From positions 1-21,498 of the forward strand of contig PFLF01000042.1 in NCBI GenBank assembly GCA_002784505.1: 21,498 nt of DNA, read 5' to 3'. The notes below the pieces were generated by a model, which made no database searches, had not been told where the DNA came from, and saw only the letters and a program-made list of their open reading frames with translations. The DNA comes from Candidatus Roizmanbacteria bacterium CG_4_10_14_0_8_um_filter_39_9. Lineage in GTDB: Bacteria > Patescibacteriota > Microgenomatia > UBA1406 > GWC2-37-13. Positions 20,352-21,498 of the stretch are shown one piece after another; within the stretch, counting starts at the first letter, position 1; each line of letters starts with the position of its first letter. The position numbers were made by a program, and so were the translations under genes.

Positions 20352-21498
20352 TTAAGATGTCGTGATTGACCTATTCAGTCTCACGATAATGTACCATAAT
20401 AGTAAAACAATGAGCGAAATAAGCCCAACCTGCAGGTGAAAAACGGTTATTACTTTATCATCAATAGCTTTTCCTGCAAGATAATTTAAACCGATGTAGG
20501 GAACCCGCCCAATAAATTCAAGAGTTGATAAAGTTGTTGCCCGGTGTGCAGACCCAATCCTTTTATTGACAATTGCCAACATCCACGGAGTTGAAAGACG
20601 CCCGGCATTTTCGATAACCAACATAGGGATGATGCCGTACCAACCCAGTTTAAGATATGCCGCCATAAATCCTAAGCTTACCAAAATCCCTAACCCCATA
20701 ACCCCCTCCCAGTCATTGATTTTTCTTCGGAATACAGGAAGTTGTCCTATTATAATGGTGCAAACAATAGCTGAGACAGCATATATAACAGACTGTTCTT
20801 TTGCAAAAAATCCGAATCCTATTGCGATTGCGGGCTTGGAAAGTCCCCAGTCATACATGCGCATCATGACAAATAAAATAAGTGAGGGAATGACAAATGC
20901 CTGTATATTTTTATTGAGAAGTTCTTTGAAGCCCATTGCGTGCAAATGGATAAATTGCTGTGTATGATGAACAATGTGGTTTACTTTAGCTTCTTTCAGT
21001 TGAAATGAAACCATAAATGCAATGAGGGTAAAGATTGCAGTCAAAATATGTGGAAGCCTAAAATAAATTCCATACAACCATCCTCCCATTACTGCAGTTA
21101 AAGCGAAAGTAAAAATCGTCAACTGAGTATTAAAGGCTACAATGCGGTCATATTTTTCTTTCTTCGCCGTATCATCCAGCGATTCATAGATGAGCGCATC
21201 AAGTGCACCAGATATAAATGCTCGCCCGGAGCTTTGTAAAATAACACCTATAAAAAGCCAGATGATGGATGTGCCGAGGGCAGTGGCAACACTTCCAAGA
21301 AGGAGAAGGCCAACTCCCAAAATAACCGATTTTTTCTGGCCAAACATGTCTGCCCAAACGCCCGTTGGAACGACAAGAGCAAGCTGAAGAATGGACGTAA
21401 TAGAAAAAAGCATGCCGATCGTAGAATAATTGGCAAATTTTCCCCAGTAAAAATACCAAATAGCCTCTGTAAACCACACGCTGAAAGCAATATTAAGC
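20352..21498 (-). CDS. MFS transporter, 5' end beyond the window
   Basis: The frame is open to the right edge (LNIAFSVWF before the GTG at 21479), so that GTG is probably internal and the true start lies outside. At least 381 residues and about eleven or twelve membrane segments are present. The major facilitator motif A is visible after the second segment as GVWADMFGQKKSVIL. FIGVILQSSGRAFISGALDALIYESLDD is typical of drug/sugar MFS members of the tetracycline-resistance-like group, which often have VPTGVWAD here. The substrate is unknown. It belongs to the inner-membrane transport set and has no sequence sign of being part of the glycan operon. It is convergent with the tRNA gene and ends 11 bp from it. 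Confidence 0.85.
   Translation of the reverse strand, partial: LNIAFSVWFTEAIWYFYWGKFANYSTIGMLFSITSILQLALVVPTGVWADMFGQKKSVILGVGLLLLGSVATALGTSIIWLFIGVILQSSGRAFISGALDALIYESLDDTAKKEKYDRIVAFNTQLTIFTFALTAVMGGWLYGIYFRLPHILTAIFTLIAFMVSFQLKEAKVNHIVHHTQQFIHLHAMGFKELLNKNIQAFVIPSLILFVMMRMYDWGLSKPAIAIGFGFFAKEQSVIYAVSAIVCTIIIGQLPVFRRKINDWEGVMGLGILVSLGFMAAYLKLGWYGIIPMLVIENAGRLSTPWMLAIVNKRIGSAHRATTLSTLEFIGRVPYIGLNYLAGKAIDDKVITVFHLQVGLISLIVLLLWYIIVRLNRSITTS

Noticed and set aside
21477..21479. GTG as the true start of the MFS gene
   Set aside because: The frame remains open to the window edge with membrane-like residues before it, so the start is likely outside.

Overview
The window looks like a chromosomal piece of a Candidate Phyla Radiation (Patescibacteria) bacterium, most likely Microgenomates-like. 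This is inferred from gene style, not from a marker gene. Almost every gene makes, exports or anchors cell-surface glycans. Genes are packed with overlaps of a few bases, there are almost no Shine-Dalgarno sites, and the tRNA does not encode CCA. TGA is a normal stop (several ATGA overlaps), so recoded Gracilibacteria/Absconditabacteria are unlikely.

Layout: 1-2774 (+ after a divergent edge ORF) holds a small coiled-coil protein, a GT2 and a GT4 glycosyltransferase. 2767-6657 (-) holds a GT2, a large GT-C-like membrane protein, a methyltransferase and a DPM1-type GT2. 6694-10060 (+) holds a second GT-C-like membrane protein, an FkbM methyltransferase and an HlpA-like glycosyltransferase. 10038-13598 (-) holds a methyltransferase, a GT2, a GDP-L-fucose synthase, a DUF2304 protein and a DPM1-type GT2. 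13754-14443 (+) is a REP-associated tyrosine transposase between two REP-like hairpins. 14456-15430 (-) is a GDP-mannose 4,6-dehydratase. 15523-17571 (+) holds an alpha/beta hydrolase and a Wzx-type flippase. 17578-21498 (-) holds a GT39 mannosyltransferase-like protein, an LCP-family ligase and an MFS transporter cut by the window edge, with a tRNA-Gly(TCC) on the + strand in between.

How it fits together: Gmd and Fcl would supply GDP-L-fucose or a related deoxyhexose. The GT2/GT4/HlpA-like enzymes would build a lipid-linked glycan and the methyltransferases may decorate it. The flippase would move it across the membrane. The DPM1-type enzymes would make polyprenyl-phosphate sugars for the GT-C enzymes outside, and the LCP protein would attach product to the envelope.

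The least ordinary layer is not the genes. Several families of short palindromic or low-complexity repeats sit both between genes and, in frame, inside glycosyltransferase genes, mostly in predicted loops. A REP/RAYT pair sits in the same locus. Many genes also have a -10-like hexamer 5-7 nt before the start codon, which suggests leaderless transcripts.
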